A stretch of DNA of 64,000 bases from Cylindrospermum sp. FACHB-282 (lineage in GTDB: Bacteria; Cyanobacteriota; Cyanobacteriia; Cyanobacteriales; Nostocaceae): assembly GCF_014697195.1 (NCBI RefSeq), contig NZ_JACJRJ010000016.1, positions 53,474 to 117,473 on the forward strand, in the 5' to 3' direction. Both the position numbers and the translations under genes were made by a program. This document shows, in pieces, positions 54,151 to 63,525 of this stretch. Every line of letters begins with the position of its first letter. Within the stretch, counting starts at the first letter, position 1. The notes under the pieces were generated by a model. The model was not told the origin of the DNA and did no database searches. It saw nothing but the letters and a program-made list of their open reading frames with translations.

Positions 54151-56052
54151 ATGACAAATTTTGGGAAAAAAGCATTGATGAAACAGGGATTGGCAAAGCG
54201 GTCTGCTTGGACTGGGGCCATAGTAGCTAGCTTGATCATGCTGCCAAGCATTTTTGGGGGTGCTCCCGTCTTGGCGCAAAAAACAGAGCGCGAGTCCTTA
54301 ACTTATGGGGAGTTGCTTCAGAAAACGGAGAAAGGGGAAATCAAAAAAGTAGAACTGGATGAAACTGAACAGACAGCCAGGGTTTATTTAGCGGGGCAAA
54401 AGCCAGATACACCACCCATACAGGTGCGACTTTTAGAGCAAAACTCGGAGTTAATTAACAAACTCAAAGAAAAAAACGTTGACTTTGGTGAGGTTTCCTC
54501 AGCTAACAGTAGAGCGGCTGTAGGGTTGTTGATCAACCTGATGTGGATTTTGCCGCTGGTGGCTTTAATGCTGTTGTTCCTGCGTCGCTCTACCAATGCT
54601 TCTAGCCAAGCGATGAATTTTGGCAAATCTCGCGCTCGCTTCCAGATGGAGGCTAAAACAGGTGTGAAATTTGAAGATGTGGCTGGGGTGGAAGAAGCGA
54701 AGGAAGAACTGCAAGAAGTCGTTACTTTTCTTAAACAGCCAGAAAGATTTACGGCTGTTGGCGCACGCATTCCCAAAGGAGTGCTGTTAATTGGGCCTCC
54801 CGGTACTGGTAAAACTTTACTAGCAAAAGCGATCGCTGGGGAAGCTGGTGTACCTTTCTTCAGTATTTCTGGTTCAGAATTTGTGGAAATGTTTGTTGGT
54901 GTGGGTGCTTCCCGCGTCCGCGACTTGTTCAAGAAAGCCAAAGACAATGCCCCCTGTTTAATATTTATCGATGAAATTGACGCTGTGGGGCGGCAGCGGG
55001 GTGCTGGTATTGGTGGCGGTAACGATGAGCGGGAACAAACCCTCAATCAACTGCTGACGGAGATGGATGGTTTTGAAGGTAATACAGGCATTATTATTAT
55101 TGCTGCCACCAACCGCCCCGACGTACTAGATTCAGCATTGTTGCGTCCCGGACGCTTTGACAGACAAGTGATGGTGGATGCACCAGACCTCAAAGGACGA
55201 CTGGAAATTTTAAAAGTTCATGCCCGGAATAAGAAAATTGATCCTAGTGTATCTTTAGATGCGATCGCACGCCGCACCCCAGGGTTCACCGGTGCAGACT
55301 TAGCCAACTTACTCAACGAAGCGGCAATTCTCACCGCCAGAAGACGCAAAGAGGCTGTCACTATCCTCGAAATTGACGCTGCTATTGATCGGGTAGTCGC
55401 TGGGATGGAAGGTACCCCCTTAGTAGACAGCAAAAACAAGCGCTTAATTGCCTACCATGAAGTCGGACACGCCTTGGTGGGTACATTCCTTAAAGACCAT
55501 GACCCAGTGCAAAAAGTCACCCTCATCCCACGGGGACAAGCCCTAGGATTGACTTGGTTTACCCCCAATGAGGAGCAAGGTTTAATTTCTCGTTCCCAAA
55601 TCAAAGCTAGGATTACCGCCACTTTAGGTGGTCGCGCCGCTGAGGAAATTGTTTTTGGTAAACCAGAAGTAACCACAGGGGCAGGAAATGACCTGCAACA
55701 CGTGACAAATATGGCACGGCAGATGGTAACAAAATTCGGGATGTCTGAATTAGGGCCAGTCTCCCTAGAAAATCCGAGTAGCGAGGTATTTTTAGGGCGC
55801 GACTGGATGAATAAATCAGATTATTCTGAAGAAATTGCCGCTAAAATTGATAGTCAAGTCCGCGAAATTATCAACACTTGTTACATCAAAGCAAAGGAAC
55901 TATTGGAAGAACACCGCATAGTTTTGGAGCGATTAGTTGATTTGTTAACAGAGCAAGAGACCATTGAGGGCGAAGTATTCCGCCAAATTGTAGCTGACAA
56001 CGTTGAAGTAGTTGATCAGGTAATTGATCAGAAGTTGGCAGTACCTCATTAG
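54151..56052 (+). CDS. ftsH: ATP-dependent zinc metalloprotease FtsH
   Basis: A 633-residue membrane protease. One N-terminal helix ([21 protein letters not shown]) and a second ([19 protein letters not shown]) flank the lumenal/periplasmic domain. The AAA domain has Walker [14 protein letters not shown] (near 217), Walker [11 protein letters not shown] and the second region [21 protein letters not shown]. The protease has the zinc motif HEVGH (near 434). In cyanobacteria FtsH complexes degrade damaged D1 in photosystem II and other membrane proteins. Which paralogue (FtsH1-4) it is cannot be settled here. The next gene is convergent, 10 bp away. Confidence 0.96.
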   Translation: MTNFGKKALMKQGLAKRSAWTGAIVASLIMLPSIFGGAPVLAQKTERESLTYGELLQKTEKGEIKKVELDETEQTARVYLAGQKPDTPPIQVRLLEQNSELINKLKEKNVDFGEVSSANSRAAVGLLINLMWILPLVALMLLFLRRSTNASSQAMNFGKSRARFQMEAKTGVKFEDVAGVEEAKEELQEVVTFLKQPERFTAVGARIPKGVLLIGPPGTGKTLLAKAIAGEAGVPFFSISGSEFVEMFVGVGASRVRDLFKKAKDNAPCLIFIDEIDAVGRQRGAGIGGGNDEREQTLNQLLTEMDGFEGNTGIIIIAATNRPDVLDSALLRPGRFDRQVMVDAPDLKGRLEILKVHARNKKIDPSVSLDAIARRTPGFTGADLANLLNEAAILTARRRKEAVTILEIDAAIDRVVAGMEGTPLVDSKNKRLIAYHEVGHALVGTFLKDHDPVQKVTLIPRGQALGLTWFTPNEEQGLISRSQIKARITATLGGRAAEEIVFGKPEVTTGAGNDLQHVTNMARQMVTKFGMSELGPVSLENPSSEVFLGRDWMNKSDYSEEIAAKIDSQVREIINTCYIKAKELLEEHRIVLERLVDLLTEQETIEGEVFRQIVADNVEVVDQVIDQKLAVPH

Positions 56053-56062
56053 GGGACAGCTA

Positions 56063-56722
56063 TCACCTGGTAGCCTTAGAAATGGTGCGTTGGCGATAGC
56101 GCAACGCACCATATTCTCTTAATTTTAATGGTGTAGCATAAAGAGAACGATAGAACGGAAACTCTTTAAATGGTGGTGTGATGGGATAATTAGCTCTTAC
56201 TTTTTCTCTCACCATGACTTCAATAACTGCACAAGCAAGGTCATGGAAGAATGCTCTAGAAGACCCGATTTCTCCAAAGGTTCCCCACTTAAAATAAACT
56301 TCACCAGATCCAAAAATATCACTAATTGCAGGTTCTTGGAGCTTAGATTTTGCTCCAATAAAAACACTATTAGCATATTCTTCGGGTATGCCAACTCTAA
56401 CTACATCTAATGATGTTGCTAGAGAAAAATTGACTTCGCGTTCTAATTCAGTTGAAATAACAACATTCAATACCAATTTGTCAGAATTATTGGGTTCAAA
56501 AATAGCACCTAAGCAGCCATAAAGAAATCTAGCACCCAGAGGCACTAATCTCTCAAGCATTACTTGCTTTTTAGATAATGAACCACTTTTGGCATGATTA
56601 TTTATAGTTTCTCTCCTTTCATCTACAGCAGGATAAATAGGTCGGAAATTCCAAGGATAATTAAAATTTTCATCCTTCCAAATACGAGCTTTTCCCGTTA
56701 AGCCTAGATCAAGTTGTTTCAT
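56063..56722 (-). CDS. Uncharacterised protein, partner of the following ORF
   Basis: A 219-residue soluble protein. Features: MKQLDLGLTGKARIWKDENFNYPWNFRPIYPA at the start, a central hydrophobic region (GARFLYGCLGAIF), and EYANSVFIGAKSKLQEPAI. I recognise no family. It starts 2 bp after the stop of the 124-codon ORF upstream, so the two are translated as a pair. Together they resemble toxin/immunity pairs found next to polymorphic toxins, with this one as the possible immunity protein. Function not proven. Confidence 0.65.
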   Translation of the reverse strand: MKQLDLGLTGKARIWKDENFNYPWNFRPIYPAVDERRETINNHAKSGSLSKKQVMLERLVPLGARFLYGCLGAIFEPNNSDKLVLNVVISTELEREVNFSLATSLDVVRVGIPEEYANSVFIGAKSKLQEPAISDIFGSGEVYFKWGTFGEIGSSRAFFHDLACAVIEVMVREKVRANYPITPPFKEFPFYRSLYATPLKLREYGALRYRQRTISKATR

Positions 56723-56724
56723 AT

Positions 56725-57099
56725 TTACTCAATCCCCCAAGGTTTTCGCCAATTCCGATTGAAATCTTCTGGATAAGCTTTAATTACATCAGGATGATAC
56801 AAGCTAAATGGTGATACACCATAATCTGCTATAGCCTTAAGATGAGCTTCAGCCCATTTATCACCTTCTTCCATTAGTTTAGCCTCTTTCAGTTCATGAA
56901 AGTAGAAACTAGCATCAGATCCAGAAATTGTTTGTCCTGAATCTAAAGCTTGCTGAAGCCGCTGAATCATCTTTATATTAGGTAAATATTCAGGAAATCG
57001 ACCAATATGCTTTTTGACAATCTCTAATTTTTCTGGCTCAACAATATACTCCTTACCAGCTAAAATGCCAAAAAAATCTGTTCCCGGTGTTACAGACAA
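56725..57099 (-). CDS. Possible toxin-tail remnant or small partner protein
   Basis: 124 codons beginning with TTG and no ATG (VPLL-SVTPGTDFFGILAGKEYIVEPEKL). A tga lies four codons upstream in frame. Conserved-looking points are GSDASFYFHELKEAKLM, SLYHPDVIKAYPEDFNRNW and WGIE. The absence of a normal start and ribosome binding site suggests that it was the C-terminal end of a longer protein, such as a polymorphic toxin, and is now cut down. It may instead use the TTG. It is translationally coupled to the gene that follows. Confidence 0.5.
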   Translation of the reverse strand: MSVTPGTDFFGILAGKEYIVEPEKLEIVKKHIGRFPEYLPNIKMIQRLQQALDSGQTISGSDASFYFHELKEAKLMEEGDKWAEAHLKAIADYGVSPFSLYHPDVIKAYPEDFNRNWRKPWGIE

Positions 57100-57197
57100 A
57101 AGAGGTACTCACTTTTAGTTAATTTTGTTTGCTTCTTAAGTAGATGCATAAAAACATACAAATTTTCTAATACTTATCCCCTTTATTTTTACAATAT

Positions 57198-58661
57198 TTA
57201 ACAACGCCGCAACTGCGTTAATAACACCACAATTTCATCAATTCCTTGCCTGATAACAGTAGCAGACTGTTCAGATTGATTCACCATAATACTGAAAGCC
57301 AAAGGCTCATACTGTGGCAAATTCACATATCCAGAAAGAGAAACTGTACCTCTCATTGTGCCTGTTTTTGCTTGCACAATACCCTCAGCTGATGTGTTAA
57401 GAAAGCGATTTTTGAGAGTTCCGCTTTTCCCCGCTACGGGTAAAGATGCACGATACACAGATGCTGCTGGTGTTTTTGCCATTCCCCGTAACGTTTGGAT
57501 TAAAGCAAATGGAGTCACTAAGTTACGACGTGATAAACCAGAACCATCCACCAAAACATAATTCGCTGAATCAACACCCAATTGAGTTAAACTTGCTTTG
57601 ACAACTTCTAAACCCACATCAGCACTACTCTGATTTAAACCTCTGGTTTTTTTCACAGCTAATGATCTGAGTAATGCCTCAGCATAGAGATTATTACTAT
57701 TTACATTTGTCTCTATCAATAATTCAGATAAAGGAGGCGATTCTACAGATGCTATTTCCTGTTGATTAGTACCACCATTTACTACCAATGTTTGCCCCAA
57801 GGAAATTTTTTCTGAGTCCAAAATTGTGCGGAAGCGCCGTAAGAAATATTGATTAGGAGCAATTACAGGCAAATTTACTAAATATGGTTCAGCATTTGCT
57901 GTCAATTGTCCTGTAATGCGTAAGACTGTTCCTGATAAATCGCGGGTAACGTTGATGTAGGTTGGTTGATTTTGAGCAACTGTTACGGACTGATTAATTA
58001 TGCCCCACTGTTTTGCTTCGTTGGTATCATTCCACGCTACTTGTGAAATTTTACCCACAGTTTGGGGTAGAAGCTTGAAACTAAAAGCATTTTGATTCAG
58101 AATCAAGCTGTTGACTGGTGCACCATAATCTGATTGCACATCTTCCCATTGCCAAGTAGGGTTAACAATGTCCCCTTGAATATAACTATCATCGGCAATT
58201 AACTGCTTAATTTCGGTAATGCCTTGCTGTTTTAATTGCTGTGTTAATGCTTGTAATTGAAGATCATTTAAACTAGGGTCTCCCCTACCCACAACTCGTA
58301 AAACACCATTGCTATTGCTATAAATGGAGGTGCGAAAGCGAAAATTTTCGCCTAGTTGCTGTAATGCAGCAGCGGTTGTTAGTAGCTTGAGGTTAGAAGC
58401 AGGAACAAAGTATTTCTGAGCATCGCGACTGTAAAGAGTTTGCTCAGATGACAGGGGTTGTACCATAATACCCCAGTGCGATCGCATAAATTGAGGACGA
58501 TTGAGCACCGCATCCACAGATGTACCCAGTTGAGCAGGACAAATTGATTTGCTGGTAGTTACCGATACTACTGGAGTTTGGGCTCTGGCTATTTGCTGGT
58601 TTATACCAATTTGCGTACCAAGAAGCAGCAGCATCAAGCCAATAGTAATTTTTTTAGACAT
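57198..58661 (-). CDS. dacB: D-alanyl-D-alanine carboxypeptidase/endopeptidase (PBP4 type)
   Basis: A 487-residue class C low-molecular-weight penicillin-binding protein. A signal peptide (KKITIGLMLLLLGTQIGINQQIARAQ) exports it. Motif 1 is SNLK (VPASNLKLLTTAAAL, near 90), motif 2 SNN (NVNSNNLYAEALLRSL) and motif 3 KSG (VAGKSGTLKNRF). The long insert between motifs 1 and 2 is typical of PBP4. It trims peptidoglycan pentapeptides and cuts cross-links. The last residues (LTQLRRC) carry a single C-terminal Cys. Confidence 0.92.
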   Translation of the reverse strand: MSKKITIGLMLLLLGTQIGINQQIARAQTPVVSVTTSKSICPAQLGTSVDAVLNRPQFMRSHWGIMVQPLSSEQTLYSRDAQKYFVPASNLKLLTTAAALQQLGENFRFRTSIYSNSNGVLRVVGRGDPSLNDLQLQALTQQLKQQGITEIKQLIADDSYIQGDIVNPTWQWEDVQSDYGAPVNSLILNQNAFSFKLLPQTVGKISQVAWNDTNEAKQWGIINQSVTVAQNQPTYINVTRDLSGTVLRITGQLTANAEPYLVNLPVIAPNQYFLRRFRTILDSEKISLGQTLVVNGGTNQQEIASVESPPLSELLIETNVNSNNLYAEALLRSLAVKKTRGLNQSSADVGLEVVKASLTQLGVDSANYVLVDGSGLSRRNLVTPFALIQTLRGMAKTPAASVYRASLPVAGKSGTLKNRFLNTSAEGIVQAKTGTMRGTVSLSGYVNLPQYEPLAFSIMVNQSEQSATVIRQGIDEIVVLLTQLRRC

Positions 58662-58945
58662 CAGAATAATTCTTAAAACTATTTGATGATGATAACTTGG
58701 GTTAGTACTGTTTCACCCAAGTTAGAGTTATGAGCATTGTGCAGCCATCAGGAAGACACATCACCACGATATAACAAGCTCATTTTGTGATGTAAAAAAA
58801 TAGTAGGGTATAAACATCGCCTAACCAAACAATACTAGAATTTCCAGACCATATTGCAGGAAATTACACATATCTCGGCTCAATACCTACTATAATCTGT
58901 AAGACTAGAAATTTTCGTATTTATACACAATCTTGTAAGTTTATT

Positions 58946-59284
58946 GTGAAACGCATAGTAGAATTTCCTCTTGAAAGTGGCGAATTTATTCTTGTTGAAG
59001 TAGACGAAACAACACAAACCGATGATCGCATCGGTTTGCGAGACCAAGTAGTTGATAAGGCTACACAGACTTTTGAGTCAGCCCTAGAAACCGTCAAACC
59101 GATAGCGAATGCAATTATTACCAAAATAGGCAGCCTCAAACAGCCGGCAGATGAAGTGGAAGTCAAGTTTGGCATCAAAATTAGCGCTCAACTTGGGGCG
59201 GTTGTAGCTTCTGGTAATAGTGAAGTCAACTATGAAATCACCTTGAAGTGGAAAAAAGATTCACAAAATGGCAGCACCCTTTGA
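58946..59284 (+). CDS. Trypco1 (CU044_2847-type) domain protein
   Basis: A 112-residue protein consisting of one Trypco1 domain: MKRIVEFPLESGEFILVEVDE at the start and DEVEVKFGIKISAQLGAVVASGNSEVNYEITLKWKK at the end. This domain is known to occur next to trypsin-like STAND or NACHT proteins in prokaryotic conflict systems. The GTG start at 58946 is followed by the family's usual N terminus. Its 3' end overlaps the large trypsin-STAND-WD40 gene by 17 bp, so the two are translated as a unit. Probable role: regulates or is cut by the partner's protease. Confidence 0.85.
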   Translation: MKRIVEFPLESGEFILVEVDETTQTDDRIGLRDQVVDKATQTFESALETVKPIANAIITKIGSLKQPADEVEVKFGIKISAQLGAVVASGNSEVNYEITLKWKKDSQNGSTL

Positions 59285-62200
59285 GTCATCTATTGTCAGA
59301 ATTTACTCCAATAGTGGCAAAGTAATTGGTGCTGGCTTCTTAGTTTCCCAAAAGTACATCCTCACCTGCGCCCATGTTGTAGCTGATGCCTTGGGACTTC
59401 CGAGAAAAACTGCTGAAATGCCAGATGCAGAAATTACCTTGGACTTTCCGCTAGTGGCGGCTAAACAGTACCTAAAAGCCAAAGTAGTCTTTTGGCGACC
59501 TCTTAATCCCGATGCAGAAGCAGAAGATATTGCTGGATTGGAGTTAGAAAATTCTCCCCCAACATCTCAAAAAGCACTATTAGTTACATCTGATGATTTT
59601 TGGGGACATTCTTTTCGTGTATTGGGTTTTCCCGATGGAAAACTCGATGGGGTTTTTGCAGTGGGAGAGTTACGGGGAAAACTTGCTAACGGTTGGGTGC
59701 AACTAGAGGATTTCAAACAACCAGGTTATAGATTAGAACCTGGTTTCAGCGGTGCGCCCATCTGGGATGAAGAACTTCAGGGTGTAGCAGGAATGGCTGT
59801 GGCGGCTGAAATGAAACGACCAGAAACCAAAGCAGCTTTTATGATTCCCACGGAGGTGCTAATTACAGCATGGACAGCTATTGCCTCTTGTCCCTATCGT
59901 GGTCTATTTGCTTTCCAGCAAGAAGATGCGCGATTTTTTTTTGGGCGGGAGATTTTCACCCGGAACCTGGTAGATGCTGTCCAAAGACAGTCCCTGGTAG
60001 CAATAATTGGGGCTTCTGGTAGCGGTAAGTCTAGTGTAGTGTTTGCGGGTTTGATTCCCCATCTGTACCAACAAAATAATTGGCTGATTGAGTCCTTCCG
60101 TCCCAAGACTCATCCTCTGGATGAACTAGCAGCAATACTTGTGCGTCTACGTGAACCAAAGGAGAGGAAGGTACAACAAGATTTTGATGCTGGAAAATTA
60201 GTTGGTGAGTTACGAGAGGGTAAAATGGCAGTACATACCGTTTTATCCCGAATTTTGGCGCAAGCAGCGAATTCTCGCCTATTGCTTGTTGTCGATCAAT
60301 TTGAGGAACTGTATACGTCTCGCTTAGATGTTAAAGAGCGTCAGTTATTTTTAAATCAATTACTGGAAGCTGTAGAGTTAGTGCAGAATTTTACCCTTGT
60401 GCTGACGCTGCGGGCTGATTTTCTGGGATATGCGCTTGAGGATCGTCGCTTTGCCGATGCTTTGCAGAATGCTGATTTAAAACTTGCTCCGATGAGCCGA
60501 GAAGAATTGCAGCGGGCGATCGCTCTACCTGCAAACAAGCAAGGGGTAAGCTTAGAAGAAGGTCTTGCAGAGCGGATTCTCCAAGCGGTAGCAGATTCAC
60601 CAGGAAATTTGCCATTACTGGAATTTGCTTTAACCCAACTGTGGGTACAGCGGCAAAATGGACAAATGACTCATGCTGCTTATGAAGCGATTGGCGGTGT
60701 AGAAAAGTCCTTGGCGAATCATGCAGAAACTGAGTTTGCCAAACTCAAACCAGAGGAACAACAACGGGCACAGCAAGTATTTGTCCAACTGGTGCGTCCT
60801 GGGGAAGGTACAGAAGACACCCGGCGACTGGCTACCAGAAATGAGGTGGGAGAAAATAACTGGGATTTGGTCACGCGCCTAGCTGATGCAAGGCTGGTGG
60901 TGACTGGACGTGATGAAACTGCTAAGACTGCTAGTAAAGAAACAGTAGAGATTGTCCATGAAACCTTGATTCGGAAATGGGGACGGCTGCACGGATGGAT
61001 GGAGAGCGATCGCTCTTTCCGCATTTGGCAAGAATTATTGCGATCGAGAATCCGTCAATGGGAAAATGCCGGACAAGATGAGGGTTCATTGCTGCGAAGT
61101 GTCCCTCTAGGGGAGGCGGAAAATTGGCTCAAGCAGCGCCAAGATGAGTTGAGCCAAGCAGAGCAAGGTTTCATCCAGCGGAGTTTGGCACTCAGAGAAC
61201 GCGATCGCCAGCAGCAGGAACGCGATCGCCAGCTAACTCTATTTGGGCTGACAGGTGGTTTAATACTAGTCTCAATCCTCGCTGTAGTTGCATTTTGGCT
61301 ACGATGGACAGCTGAAGTTGAAGGCGCTGGAGTCACCGCTTTAAAAAACTTTGAGTCTGGCGCTGGAGAGATAGAAGCTTTAGTATCAGCAATGGAAGCA
61401 GGACAAGAAGCTAAAAAAATGGCTTTTTGGAATAGCCAATGTTTGCAAGACTGTCCGGCTACAAGTCCGCTGCTAGCTTTGCAGAAGATTCTGGATAATA
61501 TTCATCAAACAAATCAAATCAATACTTACCAACAAGGTATAAACAGTATCCGTTTTCTTCCCAAGGAAAACCAAGAGGAAGACTTAATTGTTGCCGGTGG
61601 AGAGGATGGCAGGGTTACCTGGTGGGATTTCCAGGACAAAAAATTGAAAAGATTGAAATATATTGCACTGCACAATAACAGTATCAAAAGTATCGATTTT
61701 AGTCAAGATAAAAAAATCTTGGCTACAGGTGCAAGTAACGGTTGGGTAAAGCTGTGGGATGTCTCAAATAGTCAGAAGCCACCTGTTTTTATAAAATCTA
61801 TGCATCATCAGTGTGCCAATGGTCAGCACTTAGGAGAATACCAGATACCAAATGAGGATGATAAATGTAGTGTCAAAAATGTCCGTTTTCTTCCAAATAA
61901 CAAACTTCTGGCGACAACTGGAGATGATGGTACGCTCAGGCTGTGGCGTCTCAAGGGCGAACCGGTTGTACCAGCCATTAATGCTCACAAAGGCAGTATC
62001 AACAGTCTCAATCCTAGCCCAGATGGTCAGATGCTAGCTACAGCTGGAGAAGATGGAATGGCAATACTTTGGGATCTTAATGGAAAGCGACGGGCAGAAT
62101 TTAAGGTTCATCAATGCAATGCCAACCCAAAACGTAGGGACGCTAAATGTAGTGTTAACAGTGTTTCGTTTTTTCCTGATGGTCAGCAAGTTACTACAGG

Positions 62201-63476
62201 TGGAAATGATGATACAGTCAGGTTGTGGAATCTTGCTGGAACAAAACTGTCACAGTTTGAGGCCCATCAGGATGGTGTTGAGACAGTCCGAATTAGCCCA
62301 GATGGTAAACAACTTGCTACAGCAGGCAAGGATGGCACCGTTAAGCTATGGGATTTTAATGGCAAACTACAAGCAGAGTTAAAGGGTCATCAGGGCAGTG
62401 TTGTTAGCATCCGGTTTAATGATCAGGGCAATACTCTTGCTACCTCTGGACAAGATGATGGTACGGTAAGACTCTGGGCAGTTCCAGGAAAATCATTAAT
62501 CAAACCCAAAAATCCCTTAACCAAATTAGAAGGGCATACAAAAACTGTTGGCAGCGTTCGTTTTAGCCCAGATCGTAACTTACTGGCTACAGCTTCAGAC
62601 GATGACACTGTTAGGCTTTGGAAACTGGAAGGAGATATGGTAACGCTGGTAAGGTCATTTCGCACCTACCAAGACGGTACTAATAGCGTGCGTTTTAGCC
62701 CCAAAAAACAAAAAGACTTACTTGCTACAGGTGGAAACAATGGCACAATTAAACTGTGGAAATACAGTGGAGAATTACTAAGAAAAATTAATGCTCATTC
62801 TAGCGCCATCCTAAGTACCAATTTTAATAATAATGGCGATGAGCTTGCTACTGCTGGGGATGATGGTATGGCCAAACGGTGGAACTTGGAAGGAAAGAAA
62901 TTAGCCGAATTAAAACATCAAGGCAAGCTAGAGGCTACCAGGTTTAGCGCAGATGGTAAGCTCTTAGCTACAGTTGGAGAGAATGGAGCATGGTTGTGGA
63001 ATATAAATGGCAAACTGTTAGCAGAATTGAAAGGTCATCAGGGCTATGTTCGCAGTGTTAGTTTTAGCCAAAAGGAAAATAAACTTGCTACTGCTGGAGA
63101 TGATGGAACTATCAGGCTGTGGGATTTCTCAGGAAGGCAGGTAGCAACACCATTTAAGACTTATCAGAGCAGAGTTAGATCTATAAGTTTTAGCCCGGAT
63201 GGTAAGCTCCTAGCTACAGCTTCTGCTACTAAAAAAATCCGGTTGTGGAATTTATCAGGACAACAAATTGCAGAATTTACAGGTCATCAGGGCAATATTA
63301 AAAGCGCAGATTTTAGCCCGAATGGCAAACTGCTAGCTACAGCCAGTTCCGACAATACGGCGATTTTGTGGCGCGTCAGAGGATTAGATCAACTCCTGGA
63401 TGAAGGGTGCGATCGGCTCAAAGATTACTTTATAACTCATCCTGAAGAAAAGAAAAAACTTAGTGTGTGTCCTTGA
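59268..63476 (+). CDS. Trypsin-like protease / nSTAND NTPase / 14-blade WD40 protein
   Basis: A 1402-residue protein. Residues 1-205 are a trypsin fold with the triad His (TCAHVV near 35), Asp (AEDIAGLEL near 86) and Ser (PGFSGAPIWD near 159). Residues 210-640 are an nSTAND1-type NTPase with Walker A GASGSGKSSVV (near 248), Walker B LLLVVDQFEEL (near 342) and LTLRADFLG, PLLEFALTQLW. A coil and one membrane helix (LTLFGLTGGLILVSILAVVAFWL, near 660-680) follow. About 14 WD40 repeats (residues 760-1370, ending LW/VW) make up two seven-bladed propellers. STAND proteins oligomerise when the propeller senses a trigger; here that would activate the protease. Paired with Trypco1, it looks like an immune or cell-fate switch. 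Confidence 0.9.
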   Translation: MAAPFESSIVRIYSNSGKVIGAGFLVSQKYILTCAHVVADALGLPRKTAEMPDAEITLDFPLVAAKQYLKAKVVFWRPLNPDAEAEDIAGLELENSPPTSQKALLVTSDDFWGHSFRVLGFPDGKLDGVFAVGELRGKLANGWVQLEDFKQPGYRLEPGFSGAPIWDEELQGVAGMAVAAEMKRPETKAAFMIPTEVLITAWTAIASCPYRGLFAFQQEDARFFFGREIFTRNLVDAVQRQSLVAIIGASGSGKSSVVFAGLIPHLYQQNNWLIESFRPKTHPLDELAAILVRLREPKERKVQQDFDAGKLVGELREGKMAVHTVLSRILAQAANSRLLLVVDQFEELYTSRLDVKERQLFLNQLLEAVELVQNFTLVLTLRADFLGYALEDRRFADALQNADLKLAPMSREELQRAIALPANKQGVSLEEGLAERILQAVADSPGNLPLLEFALTQLWVQRQNGQMTHAAYEAIGGVEKSLANHAETEFAKLKPEEQQRAQQVFVQLVRPGEGTEDTRRLATRNEVGENNWDLVTRLADARLVVTGRDETAKTASKETVEIVHETLIRKWGRLHGWMESDRSFRIWQELLRSRIRQWENAGQDEGSLLRSVPLGEAENWLKQRQDELSQAEQGFIQRSLALRERDRQQQERDRQLTLFGLTGGLILVSILAVVAFWLRWTAEVEGAGVTALKNFESGAGEIEALVSAMEAGQEAKKMAFWNSQCLQDCPATSPLLALQKILDNIHQTNQINTYQQGINSIRFLPKENQEEDLIVAGGEDGRVTWWDFQDKKLKRLKYIALHNNSIKSIDFSQDKKILATGASNGWVKLWDVSNSQKPPVFIKSMHHQCANGQHLGEYQIPNEDDKCSVKNVRFLPNNKLLATTGDDGTLRLWRLKGEPVVPAINAHKGSINSLNPSPDGQMLATAGEDGMAILWDLNGKRRAEFKVHQCNANPKRRDAKCSVNSVSFFPDGQQVTTGGNDDTVRLWNLAGTKLSQFEAHQDGVETVRISPDGKQLATAGKDGTVKLWDFNGKLQAELKGHQGSVVSIRFNDQGNTLATSGQDDGTVRLWAVPGKSLIKPKNPLTKLEGHTKTVGSVRFSPDRNLLATASDDDTVRLWKLEGDMVTLVRSFRTYQDGTNSVRFSPKKQKDLLATGGNNGTIKLWKYSGELLRKINAHSSAILSTNFNNNGDELATAGDDGMAKRWNLEGKKLAELKHQGKLEATRFSADGKLLATVGENGAWLWNINGKLLAELKGHQGYVRSVSFSQKENKLATAGDDGTIRLWDFSGRQVATPFKTYQSRVRSISFSPDGKLLATASATKKIRLWNLSGQQIAEFTGHQGNIKSADFSPNGKLLATASSDNTAILWRVRGLDQLLDEGCDRLKDYFITHPEEKKKLSVCP

Positions 63477-63492
63477 ATGAGATTTAATCGTG

Positions 63493-63525
63493 TTGACCTC
63501 TCCCCGGTCTAAAGACACGGGGATT
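63493..63525 (-). ncRNA. Right-end hairpin / 3' omegaRNA scaffold of the TnpB element
   Basis: Just after the TnpB stop, TCCCCG-T-GTC-TTTA-GAC-CGGGGA folds into a 9-bp stem with one bulge (63501-63523). It is followed by GAGGTCAA, ending at 63493. In IS200/IS605-type elements this hairpin is the scaffold end of the guide RNA and TCAA is the right cleavage site, so the 16-20 nt beyond it (CACGATTAAATCTCATTC) would be the guide. That sequence reaches the last codons of the WD40 gene. Confidence 0.65.

Noticed and set aside
54384-55046. 220-aa minus-strand ORF inside ftsH
   Set aside because: Antisense of the AAA domain of FtsH, with a Ser/Pro-rich translation typical of a shadow frame.
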